Made by a program: the position numbers and the translations under genes. From NCBI GenBank assembly GCA_040755615.1, contig JBFMAL010000003.1:1-64000 (forward strand): a DNA stretch of 64,000 nucleotides, written 5' to 3'. Below, in pieces: positions 24,681 through 33,898 of the stretch (within the stretch, counting starts at the first letter, position 1; each line of letters opens with the position of its first letter). Source of the DNA: DYEP01 sp040755615 (GTDB lineage: Bacteria; Bacillota; Sulfobacillia; DUSP01; DYEP01). The notes under the pieces were generated by a model. It did no database searches. It had not been told where the DNA came from and saw only the letters and a program-made list of their open reading frames with translations.

Positions 24681-25588
24681 CTCGGCACCTCACCTCCCGA
24701 CCTCACCCAGGCCGCCTGCATGGCCTCTTCCGCAAGAATGCGGGAGATGGCCTTCCTGTACTCCGCCGTTGAGCGCGCATCCGTAATCGGCGCGATAGCA
24801 TCCTCCACCATCCGGCCAGCCTCCGACAGGACCTGTCTCGACATTGTCGACCCCTTGAGAAAGGACACAACGGAATCAAGAAGCAGCGGGGTCGGGGCTA
24901 CCGAACCCACCGCAACGCGGCAATCTGCGACCCGGTCACCGTCTCTCTCGAGGTATACAGCAATGTTGACTTTGGCGATATCCGCACTCACCCTCCCTAT
25001 TTTCAAGAAACTGCTCCCGCTGTCCGGGCGCACTCCATCTACCAAGAGCTCGGTGAGCATCTCGCCTGGGAGCAGCGCAGTCCGGCCGGGCCCGAGGAAG
25101 AAGTCGCAGAGTTTCAGCCGCCTTTCGCCGGCCACCGAAGAGAGCGTGCACACCGTCCCTAGCACCATGAGCGCCGGCGCCGTATCTGCGGCGGGGGAGC
25201 CGTTGCAGAGATTGCCCCCTACTGTCGCCATGTTCCTCACCGCCGGAGCCGCCATGGACCGGAGAGCCTCGTACAGGGCTGAATAACCGGACCTTATCGC
25301 AGGAAGGCGTAGAAGTGCCGCGAGCGTGGTGACTGCTCCGATGTGAAGGGCCCCGTTAATCTGCCTGACGCCTGAGAGCTCCTTTATGTCTTTTACGTTG
25401 ACCAGGTATCGGGGAGAAAGCGCCCCTGTCTTCATCTTCACGATCAGGTCCGTTCCTCCTGCCAGTATGTGCACGTTTTTGTCCCTGTGTTGGTCGAGAA
25501 AGTGGAGCGCCTCGGCTTTCGTTTCGGGTCTTAAGTATTCAAATTCGGGCAGGAGCAACCTAGTGTTCGTTTGATTCTGTGCGTTCAT
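24677..25588 (-). CDS. Molybdenum hydroxylase FAD-binding medium subunit, copy 2
   Basis: Protein of 303 residues with ILAGGTDLIVKMKTG and ATVGGNLCNGSPAADTAPALMVLG, the two FAD-contact motifs of the CoxM/XdhB family, and the C-terminal PITDARSTAEYRK segment. Its start overlaps the stop of the copy-2 large subunit gene by 4 nt. Paired with the adjacent L2 and S2 genes. The N-terminal dozen residues (MNAQNQTNTRLLL) are an extension relative to copy 1. Confidence 0.92.
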   Translation of the reverse strand: MNAQNQTNTRLLLPEFEYLRPETKAEALHFLDQHRDKNVHILAGGTDLIVKMKTGALSPRYLVNVKDIKELSGVRQINGALHIGAVTTLAALLRLPAIRSGYSALYEALRSMAAPAVRNMATVGGNLCNGSPAADTAPALMVLGTVCTLSSVAGERRLKLCDFFLGPGRTALLPGEMLTELLVDGVRPDSGSSFLKIGRVSADIAKVNIAVYLERDGDRVADCRVAVGSVAPTPLLLDSVVSFLKGSTMSRQVLSEAGRMVEDAIAPITDARSTAEYRKAISRILAEEAMQAAWVRSGGEVPR

Positions 25589-27936
25589 CTGGCAACACCT
25601 TCTCTCAGCGCTTCCAGCACACGTTCGGGCGTCACGGGAAGCTTCTTAAAGCGGATACCGGTCGCATTGTATATCGCGTTAACAATGGCGGAGGCCGCGG
25701 AGTTGAGCGCTGCCTCCCCGATGCCCTTTGCGCCCAGGGGCCCGGAAGGTTCATAGGTGTTGGCGAACCCCACCATGATATCGTCTATGGCAGGCATCTC
25801 GCAGGCTGTGGGCAACTTGTAGTCGGTAAGGTAGCCTCCGCATACGAGCCTCCCTGTATTACTGTCGTATGCCGTCTCCTCAAGCAGGGCAAAAGCAAGC
25901 CCGCGGCACAGTCCCCCGATCAGCTGCCCCTTCACCATGTCCGGGTTTATAGGGGTACCACAATCGCCGAGGAGCGCAGCGCGCACGATCCGCACCCTGC
26001 CCGTTCTCTTTTCGACCTCCACCTCGACGAAATGGGTGACGAAACACGGTGGGCAGTTCTTCTGCCTGTAGCTGTCCGTCGCAGCGATGGTGCCCCAGCT
26101 TTTAATCTGCGCCGTTTTGGCCACCTCGCCCAGCGTGATGTATCTGTCAGGCAGACCTGTCGGATAGATCACCGCCTGCCCTATCTCCTCGTTTCTCGCA
26201 AGGCTTAAGTCCCTAGGGTTCTGCTCGAGTATGCGCGCGGCAAATTCGAGGATCTTTTGCCTTACCTGTTCGGCCACGTGGTGTACCGCGCCCACCCCGC
26301 AGTACACGCCCCGGGTAGCATGTGTGCACACGTCGTAGCCCGTAGTCCTCGTGTCAGAAGGCGAGATGCCCACCATGTCAAGCGGCACCTTCAGCACCTC
26401 TGCTACCACCTTGGCGGCGGCTTCCCACGTACCGCCCCCCTGGTCCATGACCGGCGTGATCAGGTCCACTGACCCGTCTTCGTTGACCTTTATCGTAGCG
26501 CTTGAGTAGTCGATGACCTCGCCGGGCTTGGGACCGCCCGTACCAGAGGTGTGAAACCCTCGCGCCACGCCTATCCCGCGCACCACGTCACCGCTCTTCT
26601 GCGACGGGTGAACTCTCCGATCCCAGCCGATCATGGCCGCCCCACGCGAGAGCATCTCTTCCACGCCGCAGCTTTTGATGATAGACCTGACTGTTGGACC
26701 CTGGCCCCAGAACTCGTCTCCCACGCCCACGTAGTTCATGAGCCGGAGTTGTATCGGGTCGATCCCGAGCTCCTCTGCAAGCATATCCATGAGGCTTTCC
26801 ACAGCGAAGTTGGTCTGCGGGTTACCGTAGCCCTGCATGGCGCAGGCGGGTACCTTGTTGGTGTACACGGCCCTGCCCTCAAAAAGAAGGTTCTGGAATT
26901 TGTAAAGCGATGCAAACCAGCCCGCTATGCACCCGAGCAAAGGGTACGCCTGGATATTGTGAGCGCCGATGTCCACCAGCGCTTTCATGTGAGCAGCCAC
27001 AAGCCGCCCGTCCTTTTTCGCCCCGAACTTCAGCCAGAACCTGACCGGGTACTTCACGTGGTCGTACATGTCCTCTTCCCTGGAAGTCACAAGCTTCACG
27101 GGCCGCTTCGCCCTGAGTGCAAGACCCACGCAGATTGGCGTTATAGAGTTCATCTGGATGCTCGAGCCGAACGCACCGCCCAAGGCGATCCGCTTCACGT
27201 TCACTTTGTGAAGCGGCAGGCTGAATATCTGGCCCAGTAGTTGCCTGACATTATGGATAGTCTGGGTCGTAGTCCAGACAGTGATGCCGCCGTCCGGTTC
27301 GGGTGCGCACACCGCCGCCTTAGTCTCCATCTGGGCGTGGTACATCCTTTGCGCCTCGAACTCGCTCTCTACCGTGATGTCCGCCTGCCGGAAGCCATCC
27401 TCCACGTCCCCCACCGCTATGCTCCTCTCACAGGCGATGTTGTTCTTCACCTGGATGCATTCGCCCCCGAGAAACACGGTATCGTAGAGCCTCGCCCCGC
27501 GGGCTTCTACCATCGCGTCCTTTACGTCGAGCGCAGAAGGCAGCTCTTTGTACTGTACCTTTACCTTGGAAAGAGCCAGCATGGCAAGCTCTTCCGTATC
27601 ATGTGCCACTGCCAGCACCGCTTCTCCAACATGCCTCACCTTCTTTGGCAGCACCGTCCGATCCCTGTAAGTCTTCTCAGGGATGCTCACCGTACGTTCG
27701 TTGTATACTGTGTCCGGTACGTCAAACGGGGTAAGGCAGACCGCGCCCATCCGCTCTGCTTCGCTCACGTCCACGTCCACAATTTCCGCGTGTGGATGGG
27801 GGCTCCGCAACACCACAGCGTGCATCATACCCGGCAGGTACACGTCGGAAGAATATATCTCGCGACCAGTGACTTTCGCTATGCCGTCCTTTCTTCGAGC
27901 GCGCCTGCCGGCAACCTCAAATTGCCTGGTCTCCAT
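25585..27936 (-). CDS. Molybdenum hydroxylase large subunit (xanthine dehydrogenase family), copy 2
   Basis: Protein of 783 residues from ATG at 27936, which has GGGGTGGA 8 nt upstream. Family motifs are present but varied: GGAFGSSIQMNS where most enzymes have GGGFGG(K/R), and ACAMQGYGNPQTNFAVES where Arg-Gly-Tyr/Phe-Gly is usual, so the substrate-side residues differ from copy 1. DQGGGTWEAA, THATRGVYCGVGA and the catalytic-Glu motif GAKGIGEAALNS are kept. The likely reaction is hydroxylation of an aromatic or N-heterocyclic compound. Divergence between copies argues for two substrates or two successive steps rather than a recent duplication. Confidence 0.9.
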   Translation of the reverse strand: METRQFEVAGRRARRKDGIAKVTGREIYSSDVYLPGMMHAVVLRSPHPHAEIVDVDVSEAERMGAVCLTPFDVPDTVYNERTVSIPEKTYRDRTVLPKKVRHVGEAVLAVAHDTEELAMLALSKVKVQYKELPSALDVKDAMVEARGARLYDTVFLGGECIQVKNNIACERSIAVGDVEDGFRQADITVESEFEAQRMYHAQMETKAAVCAPEPDGGITVWTTTQTIHNVRQLLGQIFSLPLHKVNVKRIALGGAFGSSIQMNSITPICVGLALRAKRPVKLVTSREEDMYDHVKYPVRFWLKFGAKKDGRLVAAHMKALVDIGAHNIQAYPLLGCIAGWFASLYKFQNLLFEGRAVYTNKVPACAMQGYGNPQTNFAVESLMDMLAEELGIDPIQLRLMNYVGVGDEFWGQGPTVRSIIKSCGVEEMLSRGAAMIGWDRRVHPSQKSGDVVRGIGVARGFHTSGTGGPKPGEVIDYSSATIKVNEDGSVDLITPVMDQGGGTWEAAAKVVAEVLKVPLDMVGISPSDTRTTGYDVCTHATRGVYCGVGAVHHVAEQVRQKILEFAARILEQNPRDLSLARNEEIGQAVIYPTGLPDRYITLGEVAKTAQIKSWGTIAATDSYRQKNCPPCFVTHFVEVEVEKRTGRVRIVRAALLGDCGTPINPDMVKGQLIGGLCRGLAFALLEETAYDSNTGRLVCGGYLTDYKLPTACEMPAIDDIMVGFANTYEPSGPLGAKGIGEAALNSAASAIVNAIYNATGIRFKKLPVTPERVLEALREGVAR

Positions 27937-27964
27937 TCGTGAATCCACCCCAAACGTTTTCGAT

Positions 27965-29185
27965 TTAAGCTTGATACCCTGTTTCGTGTCGTCCGGATCC
28001 GTGTGCTTTGCGCCAGGCCCTGCCAAAGACCAGCTCGTATCTTCTCACGCGTTTCGGGATGAGCCCCTCAGGCCGGAGCAGCAGCACTGTAAGCAGGATC
28101 ACGCCATACAAAAGCATCCTGTAGTCGGTGAAATCGCGGAGCTTTTCGTCGATAAGGGTGAGTAGCACTGCGCCTACTGTCACGCCGGTCACGTTGTCCA
28201 TCCCTCCAAGGATAACCATACAGATTATCATAAGGGATTTTGTGAAATCAAAGTCTTCCGGACCGATGAAACTGATGTAATGAGCATAGATGGCGCCCGC
28301 TGCTCCCGCGAAGGCACCACCCGCGCAGAACGCTAAAAGCTTGGCGGAGGCCGGGTTTATCCCCTGGCAGCGCGCCGCTATCTCGTCCTCCCCAATAGTA
28401 TTCCAGCAAAGCCCCAGGCGGGAGATGTGAAGTCTTGAGGCCACGTAGCCTGCACACATCAACACCAGCGCGGAGAGGTAGAAGTAGTGGGCCTGGTAGG
28501 GTAACCTGTAGCCAAACAGCCAAAGCGGCGAGCGAAAGGAATAGCTGCCGAGAGAATAGGGCGTGATCCCCGCCACCCCGTTCGGCCCGCCCACCCATTC
28601 GGTGTTGATGATGAGGAGCGTGAACACTGTCTGCATGGCGATGGTCACCAGCGACAGGTAGTACCCCCTTGTCCTCAGCGTAGGAAGGCCGATAAGGTAG
28701 GCGAGAAGCACCGTCATAACCATGGCCGCGGGGATGCCAAACCAGGGGTTAAGGCCTATCTTCATATTGAGCAATGCGGAGGTGTAAGCGCCCATGCCGA
28801 AGAACGCGCCTCCCGCGAAGTTGGTCATGTCGGTGCTTCCCATCTGGAAGTTAAGGCCCAGCGCAGTAATGGCATAAAGGCATGCCATCACTGCGATGTG
28901 CACGAGATAGGGGCTTTTCCGTATGGTAAAGGGAAACAAAAACAGGATTATGGAAAGCGCAAGGAGCGCAGCGCGCCTGTTTTGTGAGTACAGCCGAAAC
29001 AGCTCATCGATAAGCCCCACCCGCTCAAGGCAGATAAGGCCTGTCACGATCAACGCCACGGCGCTCATGGACACGTAGAACCGGCCTGTCACCACCGCAT
29101 ATACGAGGGCGGCGGAGACTGCGTTGATCGCCACCACGAGCGCAGGTTCCCACTTCGGGTTCAGTCTCGCAATCAATCTTGACAT
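27965..29185 (-). CDS. livM: Liv-type ABC transporter permease LivM
   Basis: Protein of 406 residues with about ten membrane segments; longer than the usual ~320-360 owing to an N-terminal extension with two extra hydrophobic stretches. Conserved LivM features include LGLNFQMGSTDMTNFAGGAFFGMGAYTSA, the loop ALRLHISRLGLCWNTIGEDEIAARCQGINP-like EAA region (about 255-285) and AGAIYAHY. It pairs with LivH as the membrane channel. The gene follows livH by 47 nt and precedes the copy-2 large subunit by 28 nt, tying the transporter to the hydroxylases. Confidence 0.92.
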   Translation of the reverse strand: MSRLIARLNPKWEPALVVAINAVSAALVYAVVTGRFYVSMSAVALIVTGLICLERVGLIDELFRLYSQNRRAALLALSIILFLFPFTIRKSPYLVHIAVMACLYAITALGLNFQMGSTDMTNFAGGAFFGMGAYTSALLNMKIGLNPWFGIPAAMVMTVLLAYLIGLPTLRTRGYYLSLVTIAMQTVFTLLIINTEWVGGPNGVAGITPYSLGSYSFRSPLWLFGYRLPYQAHYFYLSALVLMCAGYVASRLHISRLGLCWNTIGEDEIAARCQGINPASAKLLAFCAGGAFAGAAGAIYAHYISFIGPEDFDFTKSLMIICMVILGGMDNVTGVTVGAVLLTLIDEKLRDFTDYRMLLYGVILLTVLLLRPEGLIPKRVRRYELVFGRAWRKAHGSGRHETGYQA

Positions 29186-29232
29186 GGTTTCACGGACCCC
29201 TTTCGTTCATGCCGGCTTGGACCACTCACGCC

Positions 29233-30153
29233 CTACACCTTCTCCACTGTCTTTTCGCCGAGGATGCCTTCCGGCTTGAATATCATGAACAGCACGACGA
29301 CCATGAAGGCGAATACGCTGGCGTACGCTGTGCCCCCGTGGATGTACCCGGAGACGAACACCTCGACGAAAGCGATGAGCATGGAGCCGACGATGGCTCC
29401 GTAGGTGTTGCCGAGCCCGCCCACCACGGCTGCGGAAAACCCTTTCAGACCGTACAGCGCGCCCATGTCAAACCTGATGATGCTGTAATAGGAGCCGATC
29501 AGGAAGCCGCCGATACCAAGCAGCAATCCCCCAATAACGAAGGTCAGTGTGACGATGGCACCGGGGTTGATCCCTATCATGCACGCGGCTTCCTTGTTCT
29601 GGGATATCGCCTGCATGGACTTGCCTGTCTTGGTGCGGTTCACAAACAGAAACAAAAGCGTCAAAAGGACCAAGGTTGTACCCAAGATGATGAGGTTTCT
29701 GTACGAGAGGATGGCCATATCAGACAGCGCTCCCCCGGGCAGGAGCCTTGGAAACACGTGCGGGTTTCTGCCCTGCGGGTAAAACAGCCCGATGAGCTCA
29801 CGTATCACCACGCCAAGAGCGATCGTGCTGAGGAGCGGCATGAGCGAGGGTCTTCCCTCAAATGGTTTCACCCCCACCCTGTGCGTCGTCACGCTGAGAA
29901 GTGCGCAAAGCATGGTCCCTCCGAGCACTACTGCGAGCGTTAACAGCCACACGGGAACACCAGCCACGAGCCCGCCCGCTACTGCCAGGGAGTAAATCGC
30001 AAGTACGCCGAATGCTCCGAAGATAGCGATATCCCCTACACAGAAGATCACTGTATCAATGACCCCGAAAAACAGCGAATACCCTATGGCAGCCAGGGTG
30101 TAGCAGCTACCAAGTAGCAACGCGTTCATAACCTGCTCGGTGAAAACAGACAC
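29233..30153 (-). CDS. livH: Liv-type ABC transporter permease LivH
   Basis: Protein of 306 residues starting at GTG with GGAGGATAATACGAA before it. Eight or so membrane segments, opening with LGSCYTLAAIGYSLFFGVID, with the EAA-like loop TKTGKSMQAISQNKEAACMIGI and the C-terminal GGLGNTYGAIVGSMLIAFVE block typical of LivH. It forms the permease with LivM. It is 82 nt downstream of the binding-protein gene. Confidence 0.93.
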   Translation of the reverse strand: MSVFTEQVMNALLLGSCYTLAAIGYSLFFGVIDTVIFCVGDIAIFGAFGVLAIYSLAVAGGLVAGVPVWLLTLAVVLGGTMLCALLSVTTHRVGVKPFEGRPSLMPLLSTIALGVVIRELIGLFYPQGRNPHVFPRLLPGGALSDMAILSYRNLIILGTTLVLLTLLFLFVNRTKTGKSMQAISQNKEAACMIGINPGAIVTLTFVIGGLLLGIGGFLIGSYYSIIRFDMGALYGLKGFSAAVVGGLGNTYGAIVGSMLIAFVEVFVSGYIHGGTAYASVFAFMVVVLFMIFKPEGILGEKTVEKV

Positions 30154-30235
30154 TTCGTATTATCCTCCTCCGGCGTCTTGTTTGCCAAAAACCCTATAGA
30201 AATAAAAAACGGGGAAACGGGGCCGTCCTTAAAAC

Positions 30236-31450
30236 CTATTTGGGAAGGGTCCTCTTCCCTGTGGCGTATTCAGAGTCATCCCACGGTACCCATTTACCAT
30301 CCTGGACCACCAGTATGGTAGCTATGGCGTTGGTCGTCTGGCCGACCGAGTTGAACTTGGTCGTACCCAAAAGGCCTGAATACTCTATCTTGGCTATGGC
30401 GTCGATGAGTTTGTCCCTGTCAGGTCCGACCTGCTTCAAAGCGGCCAGTATAATGCCTGCCGCATCATAAGCGTAAGGCCCGTACACGCCGAAAGGCTCT
30501 TTAAATCCTGCCTTCTCATATTCAGCCACGAACTGAGCCCCGCCGGGGAGCTTGTCAATGCTCTTTCCGGGCTTGCTGCTAATGGTGCCTTCAGCGTTGG
30601 CTCCTGCGACCTCGATATACTTCTCCGAGCCGATACCGGATATGGCTGCCATGGGCACCGTGATCCCGAGCTCAGCCATTTGCTGCTTGATCAGCGCGCC
30701 TTCCATTACCACGCCGCCAAAGTACACTGCGTCGGGGTTCAAACTCTTGATCTTGGTTAGAATCGGACGGAAATCTGTCTGGCCTACCTGGATTTCGTCC
30801 ACGCTCAGGATCTCCGCGCCGGCTCGTTTGCCCACTTCGTCTTTCCATGCCGCGGTGTTGTTCTTTCCATAAACGCTGGTGTCAGAAATGATAACCCACT
30901 TTTTTAGGCCCATCTGGTCAATAGCGAAGTTGGCCAGCGGGATGTTCTCCTGAACGGAGGTGGGGCACACGCGCGTGACAATGGGGTAGTTCTCCGCAGT
31001 TGTCAAAGTCGGAGAGATGGCCCCCCAGATGACAAACGGTATGCCTGCCTGTTTGAAGACGGGAATGGTCGCTTCCGCCACCGGGCTGTTCCAATGTCCG
31101 CTGGCAGCCACCACATCCGGGTCGGATGTGATTTTAAGCGCAGCTGATACGCCGGTTGCCGGCGTGGAGGCGTCATCCATCTCAATTACTTCGATCTTGA
31201 AAGGGAATTGTCCGGATTCGTTCGCCAGCTTAATGGCAAGGTTGAATGCATTCCTCGCACCTGTCCCCTGATACGCGTTAGGCCCTGTGAGAGGTCCAAT
31301 GAAGCCGATTTTGACAACCTTGGGTGTCTCGGGAGCTGTGTCTTTTGGTGCCGCTGCATCCCTGCCGCAGCCAGTCAGGCTGAAGCCAAAAAACAGGGCG
31401 ACCACTATCAACAAGCCGGTCAGTCTGACAGTCTTGCGCGAAGCAACCAT
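30236..31450 (-). CDS. Liv-type substrate-binding lipoprotein
   Basis: Protein of 404 residues. ATG at 31450 is preceded by GGGAGGAAAACAG; the long upstream frame is leader DNA. Residues 1-29 are a lipoprotein signal ending LTGC, so it is anchored outside the membrane. The mature part is a type I periplasmic-binding fold of the Leu/Ile/Val family: KIGFIGPLTGPNAYQGTGARN, AASGHWNSPVAEATIPVFKQAGIPFV, VYGKNNTAAWKDEV and GPYAYDAAGIILAAL. It defines what the operon imports. First gene of the 11-gene operon, so its promoter controls both hydroxylases. Confidence 0.92.
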   Translation of the reverse strand: MVASRKTVRLTGLLIVVALFFGFSLTGCGRDAAAPKDTAPETPKVVKIGFIGPLTGPNAYQGTGARNAFNLAIKLANESGQFPFKIEVIEMDDASTPATGVSAALKITSDPDVVAASGHWNSPVAEATIPVFKQAGIPFVIWGAISPTLTTAENYPIVTRVCPTSVQENIPLANFAIDQMGLKKWVIISDTSVYGKNNTAAWKDEVGKRAGAEILSVDEIQVGQTDFRPILTKIKSLNPDAVYFGGVVMEGALIKQQMAELGITVPMAAISGIGSEKYIEVAGANAEGTISSKPGKSIDKLPGGAQFVAEYEKAGFKEPFGVYGPYAYDAAGIILAALKQVGPDRDKLIDAIAKIEYSGLLGTTKFNSVGQTTNAIATILVVQDGKWVPWDDSEYATGKRTLPK

Positions 31451-31536
31451 CTGTTTTCCTCCCTCTTCCTCCCATAATTGTGTGATAACCCAACAAGACA
31501 CCTTCAATCTGACTTGACGCCCTCTTTGAATACCGC

Positions 31537-31552
31537 TGCAAGGCCAGCCCCG
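31537..31552 (-). promoter_or_regulatory. Candidate sigma-54 promoter of the liv-hydroxylase operon
   Basis: On the minus strand CGGGGCTGGCCTTGCA has GG and GC spaced by exactly 10 nt, with a perfect -12 box TTGCA and a weaker -24 box (CGGGGC versus TGGCAC). Transcription would start near 31526, some 75 nt before the ATG. The neighbouring sigma-54 activator supports it; the -24 mismatch keeps confidence low. Confidence 0.35.
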
Positions 31553-32006
31553 TTCCCCGCTTGCAAGCCTTACGGTTGCTAATCTCCGCGCCCCACCCCC
31601 TATTTGCCCAGCATATCCTGCTCTTCCTTGCGTCATTTCTTCATTGAGTCGACTTAACCTCTTTTTGACCCCGCAGCCTGGGCCCAGAAACACTTATCCA
31701 TCTCGCCCTGGCTCGCCTCGCGCGCCCCGGGCTGTCGGGCACAAACTGCCCACAGAGCCTAAAGCACCATCTCGCGGGCTTTCTTATGAAGCGATGATCT
31801 CTTTGACCACCGCGCGCAGCGAGATCGGTCTTCTCTTTATTACTACTTCAGCAACAACTGTGCCACCGGAGGAAAACGGCCTCCGTAAGCCTAACGTGCA
31901 GGAATTCTCTCGGAAAAAGAGAATCATGAAAAAACACTAAACAACATAATCATAAGCCTTTGATTCTATTACGACTTAACCACCCGGAGCCTTGTGTCAT
32001 CTCGAG

Positions 32007-32024
32007 CTGGTTTGATACCTGCAT
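32007..32024 (+). promoter_or_regulatory. Candidate sigma-54 promoter before the activator gene
   Basis: CTGGTTTGATACCTGCAT contains GG (32009-32010) and GC (32021-32022) 10 nt apart, with CTGCA as the -12 box and TGG at -24. It lies about 80 nt before the start codon, which would make the activator self-regulating. The remaining consensus positions match poorly. Confidence 0.3.
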
Positions 32025-32105
32025 TCACTGGGTTTTATTGCGGACCGGCTCGTACGGCGCGTCTAATGCACAGCTGACTTATTCATTGGGGAGTTGTCAC
32101 TGCTT

Positions 32106-33833
32106 ATGAAGATCCGAACTTTTATGAAGCTGGCTGACACTGCGGAAATCGGCATCCTGATACTCGGACGCGAGGGCTGCGTGTCCTGTGTCAACAACAC
32201 CGCGGCTCAACTTCTGTGGCAGAAAAGTGCTCTGCCGGCTACGCAAAAGACCCTGCCTCCTGCGCTCCTCACCCTGTTTTGCCCGCCTCAGGGTAAGGGG
32301 AGAGCGACCGTTGTCGCGCGCGGGCGGGTTGAGCTCCCGGGCGGGACGGTGTCGGCGCGGGGCGGAGTGACATTCAGCTCGGGTGTGATTCAGCACGCGT
32401 TTCTTTGCTTGGTGAGAGCTACCGATGATACAGCGAAAGATCAGATCAGCGCGCTGGAGGAACGGCTGAGTACGCTCGAGCAGATTCTCCAGGCCTCCTA
32501 CGATGAAGTGTTGGCCACCGATGGCAACGGCGTTGTGTTTTTCGCGAATCACGCCTTTGAAACCCACTACGGCGTGCCCGTATCGGACGTGATCGGGCGT
32601 CACGTCAAGGACCTTGAAAAGGACGGGTTATGGGAGAATTCGGTCACTCCAATGGTGATCTCCAGCAAGCAGCGCATAACCATCCAGCAACGCACTGCGA
32701 TCGGTAAGACCATGATCGTCACCGGTACGCCTGTACTTGATTCAAACGGGGAAGTGAAGATGGTGGTGTGCAACGCGCGGGACGTTACCGAGATGAACAA
32801 GCTGCACTCCGAGCTTGAGAAAACCAAGGACCTGGTGAGGATCTACCAGAAGCAGCTGGCGCTCCAGAGCGAGGGGGAGTTCATCGTATCCCGCAGTGCA
32901 AAAATGCAAGCCGTGCTGGAAACAATGGAGAAGGTGGCCAGGACCGACGTGACCGTGCTGCTGCGCGGCGAATCAGGCGTGGGAAAAGACGTGATCGCCC
33001 GGGCAATCCACAAAATGGGGTCAAGGCGGGACAAGCTGTTCCTGAAGGTAAGTTGCGCGTCTATCCCCGAGCACCTGATTGAGGCAGAGCTGTTCGGTTA
33101 CAAGCCCGGAGCATTTACCGGCGCGCAGAAACAGGGTAAAGCAGGCCTTTTGGAGATCGCGCAAGGCGGAACCATATTCCTTGACGAGATAGGCGAACTG
33201 CCCATGGGGCTTCAGGCAAAGCTCTTGCAAGTACTTGACGAGAAGCAGTTCTTGAAGCTGGGCGATACGAAGCCGACTCGTGTCGATGTCCGGGTGATCA
33301 CCGCAACTAACAGGGATCTCGAAACCATGATTGACCAGGCACTGTTCCGCAGGGACCTCTACCACAGGCTCGGCACGGTCACCATCTTCATACCCCCTCT
33401 CAGGGAGAGACCCGAGGACGTGCTGGCGTTTCTCCATTACTACCTTGACTCCCTGAACAGGAAGTACCAGACACAAAAGCGGTTTGACCCAAAAGCCATT
33501 AACGCACTTCTGTCTTACCGATGGCCCGGCAACGTGAGGGAGCTCGCCAACCTGCTCGAACAGCTCGTGGTCACGGTGGACGACGACGTTATTGGGCTTT
33601 GCAGCCTGCCCCCTGACATCGTGGTCCAGACCGAAAACGGTGCTTTGCCAGGCCTTCGCGGGGCAGGCTCCCTGGCGGAAGCGCTTGAGTCGGTGGAAGC
33701 TACCATCATACGCGAGGCATACAGGCGTTACGGCAGCAGCTACCAGGTCGCGCGGGCGCTGGGCCTCAGCCAGTCGGCCGCTTATAGAAAGTACCAAAAG
33801 TACGTGGTAGGTGAAGGTACCGGCCAAAGGTAG
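32106..33833 (+). CDS. Sigma-54-dependent transcriptional activator with PAS sensor domain(s)
   Basis: Protein of 575 residues from ATG at 32106 (GGGGAG 12 nt upstream; a TTG at 32094 abuts that site and is less likely). N-terminal PAS-like segment about 5-100, then a clearer PAS domain ~130-230 (VLATDGNGVVFFANHAFETHYGV and the second-half GTPVLDSNGEVKMVV). AAA+ domain ~260-490: GESGVGKDVIARAIH (Walker A), the sigma-54 contact loop GAFTGA, and GGTIFLDEIGELP (Walker B). A Fis-type HTH closes it (SYQVARALGLSQSAAYRKYQKY). No receiver domain, so it probably senses a ligand or redox state itself. It sits between two catabolic operons and is the likely activator of one or both. Confidence 0.93.
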   Translation: MKIRTFMKLADTAEIGILILGREGCVSCVNNTAAQLLWQKSALPATQKTLPPALLTLFCPPQGKGRATVVARGRVELPGGTVSARGGVTFSSGVIQHAFLCLVRATDDTAKDQISALEERLSTLEQILQASYDEVLATDGNGVVFFANHAFETHYGVPVSDVIGRHVKDLEKDGLWENSVTPMVISSKQRITIQQRTAIGKTMIVTGTPVLDSNGEVKMVVCNARDVTEMNKLHSELEKTKDLVRIYQKQLALQSEGEFIVSRSAKMQAVLETMEKVARTDVTVLLRGESGVGKDVIARAIHKMGSRRDKLFLKVSCASIPEHLIEAELFGYKPGAFTGAQKQGKAGLLEIAQGGTIFLDEIGELPMGLQAKLLQVLDEKQFLKLGDTKPTRVDVRVITATNRDLETMIDQALFRRDLYHRLGTVTIFIPPLRERPEDVLAFLHYYLDSLNRKYQTQKRFDPKAINALLSYRWPGNVRELANLLEQLVVTVDDDVIGLCSLPPDIVVQTENGALPGLRGAGSLAEALESVEATIIREAYRRYGSSYQVARALGLSQSAAYRKYQKYVVGEGTGQR

Positions 33834-33898
33834 CCAGCACTCAGCAAATGCCTGCTGCAGCCGGAATCTGACTTAATCTCAGAAAAAGGGTGACCATT

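Larger units (their letters stand above)
31451..32105. other. 655-nt divergent control region
   Basis: This gap separates the liv-hydroxylase operon from the sigma-54 activator gene. It contains no convincing gene: a 98-codon plus frame at 31644-31940 lacks a site and recognisable sequence. It holds two candidate -24/-12 elements, one for each direction, and an A+T-rich stretch near 31900-31980 that could aid bending or activator binding. Length and position suit enhancer-type sites for the adjacent activator. Confidence 0.5.

Noticed and set aside
26551..27942. Two ~230-codon plus-strand frames opposite the copy-2 hydroxylase large subunit
   Set aside because: Antisense shadows of a clearly recognisable protein; they have no start signals or domains.
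31644..31940. 98-codon plus-strand frame in the divergent control region
   Set aside because: No ribosome-binding site, Pro/Ser/Arg-rich low-information sequence and no recognisable domain.
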